DNA of 64,000 nucleotides from Vagococcus bubulae (GTDB lineage: Bacteria > Bacillota > Bacilli > Lactobacillales > Vagococcaceae). Both the position numbers and the translations under genes were made by a program. Shown here piece after piece: positions 18,139 to 26,250 of this stretch. Within the stretch, counting starts at the first letter, position 1, and every line of letters begins with the position of its first letter. The stretch covers positions 1 through 64,000 of the forward strand of contig NZ_NGJT01000006.1 of NCBI RefSeq assembly GCF_003950315.1, in the 5' to 3' direction. The notes below the pieces were generated by a model. It worked only from the letters and a program-made list of their open reading frames with translations. It was not told where the DNA came from and ran no database searches.

Positions 18139-19183
18139 AAATTTGTTCCGATGAAAGATTGTGACCTATCTGCTTATCTAGTTTAGATGTTTCTTCCTCT
18201 GCAAAGTAGGATTTAAACGAACGCCCCTTAACATGAATTGTTCCAAATACCACAAGTGCGACAATCATAAACAGTAGGGCAATCTTAGTAAAAAGTGACA
18301 TAGTCCCAATAGATGGTCCCCTTAAGGCTGATTTTCCATGTCCACGCTCAGACGCGATTTCTTTTAAATCATCCACGCTAAACTCTTTTTGTTTTTCTTT
18401 ATAGCCATTCTGGTATTCTTTTTTCTCTTGTTCAGGTAACGCTCTAAACCACTTAATGAATTCATTGTAATGTTCAACAACTTCTTCCGTTTCCCCGTAT
18501 TCACGTAATTCACCATAATGAATCCAGGCAACTTTATCACACAGTTTTTTTACTTGGTTTAAAGAGTGTGACACAAAGAAGATGGTTTTTCCCTCTGCTT
18601 TAAATTGTAAAATACGGTCAACACACTTTTGATAAAAGGTGTCATCCCCTACTGACAAAGCCTCATCAATGATTAAGACATCTGGATTGTTATGAACAGC
18701 AATCGCAAAACCTAATCTTGAACGCATCCCACTAGAATAATTTTTTACAGGTTGATTCACAAAATCCCCAATATCAGCAAATTCTGTAATATCTGGTAAA
18801 ATCTCATCTACTTGTTCATTGGTTAAACCAGTCATAAGACATTTTAAACGGATATTTTCCAATCCTGTTAGTTGAGGTTTCAATCCTGCCCCAATGGCAA
18901 TAATTGAGGTTTCACCTTGTATCGTCATTTGACCTGTTGTTTGTGGGATAATTCCTGCTAAAATATTTGATAAAGTTGATTTTCCTGAACCGTTGATTCC
19001 AATCAAACCAACTGCTTCACCTGGATAGACTTTTAAATCAATCCCTCTAAGTCCCCAAAAATGAGGAATGCTTTTTTCTGAAAATTTAAATAATGCTTTG
19101 ATTTTATCTGATTTTTTCTTATATAAATCATATTCTTTGGTAATCATCGCTAATTCTACTTTTGGATTTTCTTTTTGATTCAC
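18119..19183 (-). CDS. tagH: Teichoic acid ABC transporter ATP-binding protein TagH
   Basis: This 354-residue ATPase powers export of teichoic acid with TagG. It has Walker A GINGSGKST (near residue 64), signature YSSGMRSRLGFAIAV near 147 and Walker B VLIIDEALSVGDD near 168, the last being typical of polysaccharide exporters. A single membrane helix (IALLFMIVALVVFGTIHV, about 293-310) follows, with a tail of only about 40 residues outside. Bacillus subtilis TagH has a much longer extracellular part. The start is GTG at 19183 with an AGGATGG site. It is the first gene of the teichoic acid operon. I see no strong promoter immediately upstream. Confidence 0.88.
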   Translation of the reverse strand: MNQKENPKVELAMITKEYDLYKKKSDKIKALFKFSEKSIPHFWGLRGIDLKVYPGEAVGLIGINGSGKSTLSNILAGIIPQTTGQMTIQGETSIIAIGAGLKPQLTGLENIRLKCLMTGLTNEQVDEILPDITEFADIGDFVNQPVKNYSSGMRSRLGFAIAVHNNPDVLIIDEALSVGDDTFYQKCVDRILQFKAEGKTIFFVSHSLNQVKKLCDKVAWIHYGELREYGETEEVVEHYNEFIKWFRALPEQEKKEYQNGYKEKQKEFSVDDLKEIASERGHGKSALRGPSIGTMSLFTKIALLFMIVALVVFGTIHVKGRSFKSYFAEEETSKLDKQIGHNLSSEQIYETFIG

Positions 19184-19291
19184 GTTGACCCATCCTATTC
19201 TTTTTCAGTTCATTAAAACTACACCATTTTACACTATTATAAGTATTTTATCAAAGTTTCATTATAAACTTAAGCCATTCTTCATTAATTT

Positions 19292-19325
19292 AAAAAAAGA
19301 GTTTAAGGGAGACTCCCCTAAACTC
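19292..19325 (-). terminator. Intrinsic terminator after the LCP gene
   Basis: On the minus strand a 12-bp stem (GAGTTTAGGGGA paired with TCCCTTAAACTC, one GU pair, 3-base loop) is followed by seven T residues. It starts right after the stop codon of the LCP gene. Confidence 0.85.
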
Positions 19326-20471
19326 TTAATAGTCATCTATTGCATATCCGTCTTGTGGATAAGTTCTTGGATCGACAATGCCATCTGTTTCAAAGACATA
19401 ACTTGCATCATCACGATTATCTGTTGATTCTAAATTAAGTGATAGGCGTAATTTATGCGAGATATAATCAATGCTATCTTTGTGCAACCCAACCATACTT
19501 TGATCACCATATGTATAACTCATCCAAGAAAAAACATAGGAATTAAATTTATAATCTTTTGTTAAACCCGATTGAGCAACTGCTAAAATACGATTAGGTG
19601 GCATATCTGTTGTAATATGTCCATCTAGTGCGTTTAAAATACTTTTGTACTTAGCAATTGAGCCAACTTCCATCGCCTTTTTGGCAATAGCTTCTAATAC
19701 TTCCTGCTGCCTTTTTCCACGTTCCACATCGTTATCGACATAACGTGTTCTAGCAAATGCCAAGGCTTCTTCACCATTTAAATTATGTTTACCTTCTTTT
19801 AATTCAACAACTTTTTTACCTTGTGCATTTTGTTCTGTTAGAGTAAATGGTACATCAATTTCTACTCCACCTACTGCATTAACCACATCTTCGAACGCTT
19901 TAAAATCAGCTGTTGCATAATAATTAATCGGAATATTTAATAATGTTTCCACTGCTGTAATTGAGCCTTCGATTCCACCATGAGCATAAGCAGCATTAAT
20001 TTTATCGTTACCATCAAAATTTTTCGTCTGAATATATGTGTAGGTATCTCTTGGGATGCTGACCATACTAACCAACTCTTCAGAAGGATTAATAGTCAGT
20101 AAAATCATGGAGTCTGTTCTAGCTCCTCCTGTCCCTCTAGTATCCTCTGCGTCATCATCTAATCCCAGTAATAAAATAGAAATAGGGTCTTTTTGGACAT
20201 CGATTTTGTCATTTTCAGCTTGCATGGTTTCTCTAGGTTTGTATGCATCATTTAAAAATTTATTGCCATCAAGCACCATCTTAACACCATATACCACTAC
20301 ACCCAAAAGACTAATCAGTAATAGAACACCTAAAATTTTCCCTAAATTAATCATTGCTCTCTTAAAGCCTGATCGCTTTTTTCTATTCGCTTTTCTAGTA
20401 TTAAGAGGCGTAAATTGTTCATCTGGCTTATATTTTTTTGTTGGAGTTTTTTTTTCTTTTTTTCTTTTCAC
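19326..20471 (-). CDS. LytR-CpsA-Psr family glycopolymer ligase
   Basis: This 381-residue membrane-anchored enzyme is predicted to transfer teichoic acid or capsule from its lipid carrier to peptidoglycan on the outer face of the membrane. A basic cytoplasmic N-terminus (many Lys/Arg) precedes one membrane helix at about 45-66. The LCP domain follows, with LLLGLDDDAEDTRGTGGARTDSMILLT near 99-125 (pyrophosphate-binding Arg and Asp), SIPRDTY near 138, INAAYAHGG near 157 and FARTRYVDNDVERGKRQQ near 243. The start is GTG at 20471 with AGGAG upstream. It lies between the teichoic acid operon and divergent tagO, which suits a wall teichoic acid ligase. A capsule role is also possible. Confidence 0.88.
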   Translation of the reverse strand: MKRKKEKKTPTKKYKPDEQFTPLNTRKANRKKRSGFKRAMINLGKILGVLLLISLLGVVVYGVKMVLDGNKFLNDAYKPRETMQAENDKIDVQKDPISILLLGLDDDAEDTRGTGGARTDSMILLTINPSEELVSMVSIPRDTYTYIQTKNFDGNDKINAAYAHGGIEGSITAVETLLNIPINYYATADFKAFEDVVNAVGGVEIDVPFTLTEQNAQGKKVVELKEGKHNLNGEEALAFARTRYVDNDVERGKRQQEVLEAIAKKAMEVGSIAKYKSILNALDGHITTDMPPNRILAVAQSGLTKDYKFNSYVFSWMSYTYGDQSMVGLHKDSIDYISHKLRLSLNLESTDNRDDASYVFETDGIVDPRTYPQDGYAIDDY

Positions 20472-20523
20472 TCTATCATTCTCCTAAACATATTTAAAAT
20501 AAAAAATAATTTCAATCTTAGAC

Positions 20524-20532
20524 AGTATAACA
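20524..20532 (-). promoter_or_regulatory. LCP gene promoter (extended -10)
   Basis: The minus strand reads TGTTATACT about 50 bases upstream of the GTG start, an extended -10 with TATACT. A weak -35-like TTTTCT lies 18-19 bases upstream. Confidence 0.55.
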
Positions 20533-20606
20533 TAATCTTAATTTTTTAGAAAAACTAATCAGGAGATTTAGACTTTTTTAAAGAAATCTTATAGTTAGAA
20601 TTAAAT

Positions 20607-20636
20607 TGTTTATTAAATAAGGAACGTGTTATAATA
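20607..20636 (+). promoter_or_regulatory. tagO promoter
   Basis: The -35 TTGTTT (20607-20612), an 18-base spacer and the -10 TATAAT (20631-20636) preceded by TG at 20628 form an extended -10 promoter. The tagO ATG is 30 bases downstream of the -10. It is divergent from the LCP promoter. Confidence 0.75.
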
Positions 20637-20665
20637 TGTTTTGAATTCTGAAAGTAGGTAAGAGA

Positions 20666-21796
20666 ATGGACTTTATGTTAGAAATATCTTTTCGTTTAAT
20701 TTTAACGATGCTCTTTGCTTTCCTTATAACACCTTTAATTCGCAAATTAGCCTTTATTATTGGCGCAGTTGATCAACCTAATAAAAGACGAATCAACACC
20801 AAACCTATGCCAACTGCTGGCGGGCTTGCTATTTTTATTTCTTTTTCTTTATCTATCTTGTTTTTGTTTGATGATATTATTCCAACAAGCTATGCCCTAC
20901 ATTTAATTATACCTTCTGGAATTATTGTGATTACTGGATTAATTGATGATATTTTCGAGATATCACCTAGACAAAAAATGATTGGTATTCTTTTAGCAGC
21001 TTTATATGTTTGTTTTGTGTTTGACATTATTATGCATTCTATCACATTGCCTTATATTGGCACGATTCAATTTGGTTGGCTAAGTTATCCCATTACAATT
21101 TTATGGATTTCTGGATTGACAAACGCCATTAATTTAATCGATGGCTTAGATGGATTAGCATCTGGCGTATCAATCATTGCCTTAACAACTATTGGAATTA
21201 TTGGATATATTGGAGCATCAACTGGTGCAGTAAATATAGTTGTGCCTCTTAGTATTTTTATTTTACTAATGAGCACACTTGGGTTTTTCCCTTTTAATTT
21301 TTACCCAGCCAAACTTTATTTAGGAGATACTGGGGCTTTATTTTTAGGGTTTTTAATTTCTTTATTATCCTTACAAGGACTTAAAAATGCAACATTTATC
21401 TCACTGATTACGCCTTTAATTATTTTAGGTGTCCCATTAACTGATACGGTTTTTGCCATGATCAGACGATTATTAAATAAAAAACCTATTTCATCAGCTG
21501 ACAAAATGCATTTGCATCATCGCCTTATCTCGTTAGGCTTTACCCACCGGGGAGCTGTTCTGATGATTTATTGTATGTCTCTGATTTTTTCACTTATTTC
21601 ATTTCTATATTTATTTACCAATACTTGGGGGACAATCTTCTTGACGATTGCGTCGATTCTTGGTTTGCAACTATTTATTGAATTAATCGAACTAAGTGGT
21701 GAAAACAGACAGCCTTTATTGCACGCTTTAAAATTTGTAGGAAACAAAGCGTATCGGCAAAAAAAGTTATTAGAGAGAAAAAAAAAGAAAGAGTAA
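20666..21796 (+). CDS. tagO: Undecaprenyl-phosphate N-acetylglucosamine 1-phosphate transferase TagO
   Basis: This 376-residue polytopic membrane enzyme (MraY/WecA family) transfers GlcNAc-1-phosphate to undecaprenyl phosphate, the first step of wall teichoic acid synthesis. It has about eleven membrane segments. Conserved blocks are DQPNKRRINTKPMPTAGGLAIF (residues 38-59), ITGLIDDIFEISPRQK near 92, INLIDGLDGLASG near 158 (catalytic aspartates), YLGDTGALFLGFL near 219 and the cytosolic loop DKMHLHHRLISLGFTHRGAVL near 283, whose His residues are typical of WecA/TagO rather than MraY. It has its own divergent promoter and a convergent terminator shared with yihY. Confidence 0.92.
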   Translation: MDFMLEISFRLILTMLFAFLITPLIRKLAFIIGAVDQPNKRRINTKPMPTAGGLAIFISFSLSILFLFDDIIPTSYALHLIIPSGIIVITGLIDDIFEISPRQKMIGILLAALYVCFVFDIIMHSITLPYIGTIQFGWLSYPITILWISGLTNAINLIDGLDGLASGVSIIALTTIGIIGYIGASTGAVNIVVPLSIFILLMSTLGFFPFNFYPAKLYLGDTGALFLGFLISLLSLQGLKNATFISLITPLIILGVPLTDTVFAMIRRLLNKKPISSADKMHLHHRLISLGFTHRGAVLMIYCMSLIFSLISFLYLFTNTWGTIFLTIASILGLQLFIELIELSGENRQPLLHALKFVGNKAYRQKKLLERKKKKE

Positions 21797-21829
21797 CTCG
21801 TTAATTAACAGAGTTGTCTTTCTTTTTTT
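21781..21829. terminator. Bidirectional terminator between tagO and the YihY gene
   Basis: A long inverted repeat (AAAAAAGAAAGA..AACTC on the left, GAGTT..TCTTTCTTTTTT on the right) spans both stop codons. It gives a T tract in either direction and serves both convergent genes. Confidence 0.8.
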
Positions 21830-22742
21830 CATCTCTTTTTTCTTTTACTTTTTGCATAGTACTTTCAACATAATTTCCAACGAAACTTTCTCTTGGTTGA
21901 ATTCGTCCATAACGTAATCGCTCAATGGTTACATTTAATACTCCACCAATTATGATAACTGAAGCTGCAATATTTAACCAAAACATAAATAAGATAAACC
22001 CACCAATAATACCATAACTAGATAATCGACCTGAAAAATGAGTCACGTAGAGACTAAATAGTTGCGTCACAGCCATCCATGCTATGGATGTAAAAACTGC
22101 TCCATATAATATAGTTGTAAAATGAATCTTCGCACTTGGTAAAAAATAATAAATGCATGTCATGACTACAAACAATACTGAAATCGTCACTGGCCAACGA
22201 AGTGTTTGGAATGTCGCTAAAATATTATCATCCGGTAATCCTAGTATAGGTATGACATGTTCTATTATCACTTGACCAAATCCCATCACAAACATCAAGA
22301 TTACTAAAGCTAACATTAGAAGAAATATCATAAAAAACGACAATACTCGTCTAACAATCTGAACTTTCCCTTTTGAGACACCGTAAGCATTATCTAGGCT
22401 GATACGAATCGCGTTAATCCCCTTACTAATTGCCCAAAATGTTCCTAATGCTGATATTGATAACAATCCACCATTACTATTACTCAGTAAATCTTGTATG
22501 GTATCTTTTAGAATCCGATATATATCAGGTGGCAATAGTTCTTGAATGTACGGATACAACGCGGCATCATCAATATTTAAATAGGGTAATGTGTTCCCGA
22601 TTACAATAAGAAGTGGGAAAAAAGAAAGTAACATATAATATGTCACAACAATCGAATAGATTCTCACATCAGATTGTTTCAATGTTAGTAAAAAATCTTT
22701 AAGAAACGATCGCCAATCCCTCTTTTCTTTTGTTTTTCCCAT
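21801..22742 (-). CDS. YihY/BrkB-family membrane protein
   Basis: This 313-residue integral membrane protein of the YihY/virulence factor BrkB family has no assigned biochemical function (it was once wrongly linked to RNase BN). It has six hydrophobic segments at about 35-55, 95-115, 140-165, 185-205, 217-240 and 252-280, with the family start SVVTYYMLLSFFPLLIVIG and the late FGIIGGF/F-x-FWLN-like block (YGIIGGFILFMFWLN). The C-terminal tail is charged and rich in Lys/Glu. It lies 14 bases downstream of map on the same strand and may be cotranscribed with it. Confidence 0.85.
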   Translation of the reverse strand: MGKTKEKRDWRSFLKDFLLTLKQSDVRIYSIVVTYYMLLSFFPLLIVIGNTLPYLNIDDAALYPYIQELLPPDIYRILKDTIQDLLSNSNGGLLSISALGTFWAISKGINAIRISLDNAYGVSKGKVQIVRRVLSFFMIFLLMLALVILMFVMGFGQVIIEHVIPILGLPDDNILATFQTLRWPVTISVLFVVMTCIYYFLPSAKIHFTTILYGAVFTSIAWMAVTQLFSLYVTHFSGRLSSYGIIGGFILFMFWLNIAASVIIIGGVLNVTIERLRYGRIQPRESFVGNYVESTMQKVKEKRDEKKKDNSVN

Positions 22743-22756
22743 TCTTTTAAGCGCTC

Positions 22757-23509
22757 CTATTCATCTTGTAAAGTTAAAATTCTTGGTCCATCTTCTGTTA
22801 TAGCGATAGTATGCTCATACTGGCAACTTAATCCACCATCTTTTGTTCTAGCAGTCCAACCATTATTATCCATTTTCATTTGCCAAGTTCCTGTATTTAC
22901 CATAGGCTCAATCGTAATCACCATGCCTTCTTTCAAACGTGGTCCTTTTCCTGCTTGGCCGTAGTGAGGAACAGATGGTGCTTCATGAATTGTTGGTCCA
23001 ATACCATGACCTATAAAATCACGTACTACAGACAAGTCTTCACCTTCAACATATGTTTGAATGGCATGACCAATGTCGCCAATACGATTGCCAACTTTGG
23101 CTTGTTCAATTCCTAAATACAATGCTTTTTTTGTTACTTCCATTAATTTATCAATCTCAGGTGTTGACTCTCCTACAACATATGCCCAACATGAATCAGA
23201 CATTGCCCCTTTTAAGTCAATACACATATCCACTTTGATTAAATCACCGTCTTTAAGTGGTGTTTTTCTAGGGAATCCATGACAAATTTCATCATTAATA
23301 CTGCAACATGTTGCATACTCATATCCTTCATAGCCAATTTGTGCCGCGATACCACCATTTTTTTCAATCATATCTCGAACAAATACTTCGATATCCCAAC
23401 TTGTAACACCTGGTTTAATAAAATCACGTAACGCTTCATGAACGCTTGCTAATAGTTGCCCTGATTTTTCCATCTCATCTATTTCTCGTGCTGATTTTAA
23501 TGTAATCAT
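22757..23509 (-). CDS. map: Type I methionine aminopeptidase
   Basis: This 250-residue enzyme removes the N-terminal methionine from new proteins, using two divalent metals. The ligands fall in expected blocks: DLIKVDMCIDLKGAMSDSC (two Asp), FIGHGIGPTIHEAPSVPHYG (His), MVITIEPMV (Glu) and CQYEHTIAITEDGP (Glu). INDEICHGFP carries the substrate-binding His. Length is usual for the Firmicute type I enzyme without an N-terminal zinc finger. A GGGAG site precedes the ATG. It is divergent from the flavodoxin gene. Confidence 0.95.
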   Translation of the reverse strand: MITLKSAREIDEMEKSGQLLASVHEALRDFIKPGVTSWDIEVFVRDMIEKNGGIAAQIGYEGYEYATCCSINDEICHGFPRKTPLKDGDLIKVDMCIDLKGAMSDSCWAYVVGESTPEIDKLMEVTKKALYLGIEQAKVGNRIGDIGHAIQTYVEGEDLSVVRDFIGHGIGPTIHEAPSVPHYGQAGKGPRLKEGMVITIEPMVNTGTWQMKMDNNGWTARTKDGGLSCQYEHTIAITEDGPRILTLQDE

Positions 23510-23595
23510 TTTTCTTTTTCGCTCCCTTTCATTCTTTGCTCCCCTATTCTAGCATAAAGGCAAGCATTCGACAAAATTCCAGACAGATAAAGGTA

Positions 23596-23623
23596 TTGAA
23601 AACTATCTTGTATTTGTTATAAT
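23596..23623 (+). promoter_or_regulatory. Flavodoxin gene promoter
   Basis: The -35 TTGAAA (23596-23601), a 16-base spacer and the -10 TATAAT (23618-23623) with a TG extension (23615-23616) form a strong promoter 37 bases before the ATG. Confidence 0.8.
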
Positions 23624-23660
23624 TTCTCTAGATGATTAATTCACAGGAAAGAGGAAAAAA

Positions 23661-24107
23661 ATGGCTGTTGCAAAAATAGTTTATGCAAGTCTGACGGGAA
23701 ACACAGAAGAAATTGCTGATATTGTCGCTGAACAATTAGAAGAAAAAGGAATAGATGTTGAAATAAATGAATGCACACAAGTAGACGCTGATGATTTTTT
23801 AGATGCTGATATTTGCATTGTCGGAAGTTACACTTATGATGATTTACTTGTTCCAGATGAAATCGCTGATTTTTACGAAGATTTATTGGAACTAGACTTA
23901 TCAGGTAAAATATATGGTGTTGTTGGTTCTGGGGATACCTTTTATCCGTGCTTTTGCCAAGTCGTGGATCAATTTGATAAAGCCTTTCAATCAACAGGCG
24001 CAAAAAAAGGCGCTGAGTCTGTTAAGGTCGACTTAGCCGCCGAAGAAGAGGACATTGTTGCTCTTGAAGCTTTTGCTGATTCCTTAATCCAACATTTAGA
24101 TAACTAA
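23661..24107 (+). CDS. Flavodoxin
   Basis: This 148-residue FMN-binding electron-transfer protein is very acidic (about 24% Asp/Glu). The phosphate-binding loop SLTGNTEEIAD is at residues 11-21. The isoalloxazine-flanking loops are GSYTYDDLLVPDEI near 55 and GSGDTFYPCFCQVVDQFD near 92. Length matches short-chain flavodoxins. It is a single-gene unit with its own extended -10 promoter and a strong terminator shared with the convergent TetR gene. Its redox partner is not in the window. Confidence 0.92.
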   Translation: MAVAKIVYASLTGNTEEIADIVAEQLEEKGIDVEINECTQVDADDFLDADICIVGSYTYDDLLVPDEIADFYEDLLELDLSGKIYGVVGSGDTFYPCFCQVVDQFDKAFQSTGAKKGAESVKVDLAAEEEDIVALEAFADSLIQHLDN

Positions 24108-24139
24108 CAAAAACAGGAAATAACATTTCCTGTTTTTGT
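24107..24139. terminator. Bidirectional terminator between flavodoxin and TetR genes
   Basis: A perfect 15-bp inverted repeat (left arm ACAAAAACAGGAAAT) with a 3-base loop fills the 33 bases between the two convergent stop codons, with a T-rich arm on either strand. Confidence 0.88.
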
Positions 24140-24709
24140 TTATCTAGTTAACGTCACATCAGGATGCTCGATAGACATATTAATCATATTTTTAATCATG
24201 TGTTCTAACTCTTCATTTGTCGGATTAGCTCTTTTAGATGCAGCAAGAGAAGATAACCCAACACTCATTACCCAACAATTAGTAAAAATAGCTTCTTTTA
24301 CTTCAGTGCTTAATTTGCTATATTTTTCATCACTGTTAACTTTTTCAAAAAACAAATCATGACTAAATTTATTTAATTTTTCTCCACTTTCATGATTATC
24401 AACAAATAATGATTTATAAAACACACTATTCTCTGAAGCAAATTTAACATAGTTAATCGTTAAATCCACGATACAATCATCTGTAAATCTACGTTCGTAT
24501 ACTTCATTTCTAAGACCTGCAGTCACTCTATCAATAAAAACATTTCTTAGCTCATCCATATTTTTAAACTCTAAATAAATTGGTTGAGTGGATGTTTTCA
24601 TTTTATTCGCAATATTTCTTGCAGTAAAGCCACTGAACCCTTCTGTTGAAACAACTTCATACACGGCAGCTAATATGTGTTCTCGTGTAATTGTTTTCTT
24701 TCTTGCCAT
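24140..24709 (-). CDS. TetR/AcrR-family transcriptional regulator
   Basis: This 189-residue DNA-binding repressor has the TetR helix-turn-helix at residues about 8-52 (ITREHILAAVYEVVSTEGFSGFTARNIANKM, then STQPIYLEFKNMDELRNVF). The C-terminal ligand domain has no recognisable specificity. The start is the ATG at 24709, which has AAGGGGAG upstream. The longer frame from 24757 has no site. It is separated from pepS by a 262-base divergent intergenic region containing repeated elements, so autoregulation and control of pepS are both possible, but this is inference. Confidence 0.85.
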   Translation of the reverse strand: MARKKTITREHILAAVYEVVSTEGFSGFTARNIANKMKTSTQPIYLEFKNMDELRNVFIDRVTAGLRNEVYERRFTDDCIVDLTINYVKFASENSVFYKSLFVDNHESGEKLNKFSHDLFFEKVNSDEKYSKLSTEVKEAIFTNCWVMSVGLSSLAASKRANPTNEELEHMIKNMINMSIEHPDVTLTR

Positions 24710-24737
24710 AAAAATCTCCCCTTTGTTCTTAAAATGT

Positions 24738-24795
24738 TTATAATACGAACATTGCATGCCACGCTATAGTTATTTAATTACATTATAACACGAAC
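24738..24795. promoter_or_regulatory. TetR gene promoter region with a 13-bp direct repeat
   Basis: On the minus strand TGTTATAAT (+ strand 24782-24790) is an extended -10. The 13-mer GTTCGTGTTATAA containing it (24783-24795) recurs with one mismatch as GTTCGTATTATAA at 24738-24750, 45 bases closer to the gene. The inner copy also forms a short palindrome (AATGTT..AACATT). The copies may be operators or two promoters. Confidence 0.5.
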
Positions 24796-24911
24796 TACTC
24801 ATCAAACAAGAGTATCTATCAAAAAACATAGATTTTTTTGATAAAAAAATCACATTTTACAAAATAACTAGTGAATACGATTACAAAAACAAGTTTCATA
24901 CTTGATTTCGT

Positions 24912-24940
24912 TTGTCCGAAACACCTTCCTATGCTAAGAT
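24912..24940 (+). promoter_or_regulatory. pepS promoter
   Basis: The -35 TTGTCC (24912-24917), a 17-base spacer and the -10 TAAGAT (24935-24940) with a TG extension (24932-24933) lie 32 bases before the pepS ATG. Confidence 0.6.
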
Positions 24941-24971
24941 AATACTATTAATGTACTTGGAGGATGATACG

Positions 24972-26210
24972 ATGGTTTTAAATAATTTTGATCATTTATT
25001 ACAAAAATATGCCGAATTAATTACTAAAGTGGGTGTCAATGTCTCTGATTCACACACAGTAGTATTAAATATACAAGTAGAGCAAGCACCATTAGCTCGT
25101 TATATTGTAAAAGAAGCTTATAAATTAGGAGCTAAACAAGTTGTTGTGCAATGGTCTGACGATACAATCAACAGAGAATTTTTCTTACATGCTGATGATG
25201 AAGTCATTTCAACTGTGCCTCACTATAAGATAGAAGAAGCAAATGATTGGGTAGAAAAAGGGGCAAGTCGTATTAGTGTGGTTTCTCAAAATCCGGACGC
25301 TTTTTCTGGTGTGGATGGAGAACGTTTAGCTACTTTCCAATCAGTTAACGGAAAAGCGATGATGCCACTTAGACAAGCTACTCAAGCAAATAAATTAAGT
25401 TGGACTGTTGTTGCAGCCGCTGGTAGTGACTGGGCTAAAAAAGTTTTCCCAGAGTTGTCTTCTAACGAAGAACAAGTCGATGCTTTATGGGATGCTATTT
25501 TCAAAGCATGTCGTATGTACGAAGCTGATCCAATCGAAGCTTGGCATAAGCATGATAAAACGTTGGAAACAAAAGCAGCTGAATTAAATGCCCAACAATT
25601 TGACGCTCTACATTACACTGCTCCAGGAACTGACTTAGTGATTGGTCTTCCAGAACATCATCATTGGGAAGGTGCTGGTAGTAAAAACGCACGTGGCGAA
25701 CGTTTCATGGCGAATATGCCTACTGAAGAAGTGTTTACTGCACCTGATCGTCGCAGAATTGACGGCGTTGTTTCAAGCACTAAACCATTAAGTTATGCTG
25801 GAAATACAATTGAAAACATGGTATTTACTTTTAAAGAGGGAAAAGTTGTTGATGTGACTGCTGAAAAAGGCGAAGATGTCTTGAAAAAATTATTAGAAAC
25901 AGATGAAGGAGCTAAAAGTTTAGGTGAAGTGGCTCTTGTGCCTGATAGCTCTCCAATTTCTCAATCAGGTATTACATTCTTTAACACATTATTCGACGAG
26001 AATGCTTCAAATCATTTAGCTTTAGGTAGTGCTTACGCTTTTAATATTGAAGGTGGTACTGACATGACTGAAGATGAATTAGCTGAAGCTGGATTAAATC
26101 GTAGTCAAACCCATGTTGATTTTATGGTTGGTTCAAATAAAATGAATATTGATGGGATTAAAAAAGATGGCTCACGCGTTCCTGTATTTAGAAATGGCGA
26201 ATGGGCATAA
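24972..26210 (+). CDS. pepS: M29-family aminopeptidase (PepS/AmpS)
   Basis: This 412-residue cytoplasmic metallo-aminopeptidase of family M29 releases N-terminal residues during peptide catabolism. Family landmarks include the N-terminal VGVNVSDSHTVVLNIQVEQAPLARYIVKEAYKLGAKQVVV block, DLVIGLPEHHHWEGAGSKNARGERFMANMPTEEVFTAPDR (metal-ligand Glu/His), and the C-terminal HVDFMVGSNKMNIDGI. Length equals the lactic acid bacterial PepS size. I use the ATG at 24972 because GGAGG lies 8 bases upstream. The longer frame would start inside the promoter. It ends with its own terminator. Confidence 0.92.
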   Translation: MVLNNFDHLLQKYAELITKVGVNVSDSHTVVLNIQVEQAPLARYIVKEAYKLGAKQVVVQWSDDTINREFFLHADDEVISTVPHYKIEEANDWVEKGASRISVVSQNPDAFSGVDGERLATFQSVNGKAMMPLRQATQANKLSWTVVAAAGSDWAKKVFPELSSNEEQVDALWDAIFKACRMYEADPIEAWHKHDKTLETKAAELNAQQFDALHYTAPGTDLVIGLPEHHHWEGAGSKNARGERFMANMPTEEVFTAPDRRRIDGVVSSTKPLSYAGNTIENMVFTFKEGKVVDVTAEKGEDVLKKLLETDEGAKSLGEVALVPDSSPISQSGITFFNTLFDENASNHLALGSAYAFNIEGGTDMTEDELAEAGLNRSQTHVDFMVGSNKMNIDGIKKDGSRVPVFRNGEWA

Positions 26211-26213
26211 TAC

Positions 26214-26246
26214 AAAAAAGAAGTGGACGATTCCACTTCTTTTTTT
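26214..26246. terminator. Bidirectional terminator between pepS and thiI
   Basis: A perfect inverted repeat with 14-base arms (AAAAAAGAAGTGGA and its complement) and a 4-base CGAT loop lies between convergent genes, T-rich in either direction. Confidence 0.88.
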
Positions 26247-26250
26247 ACTT

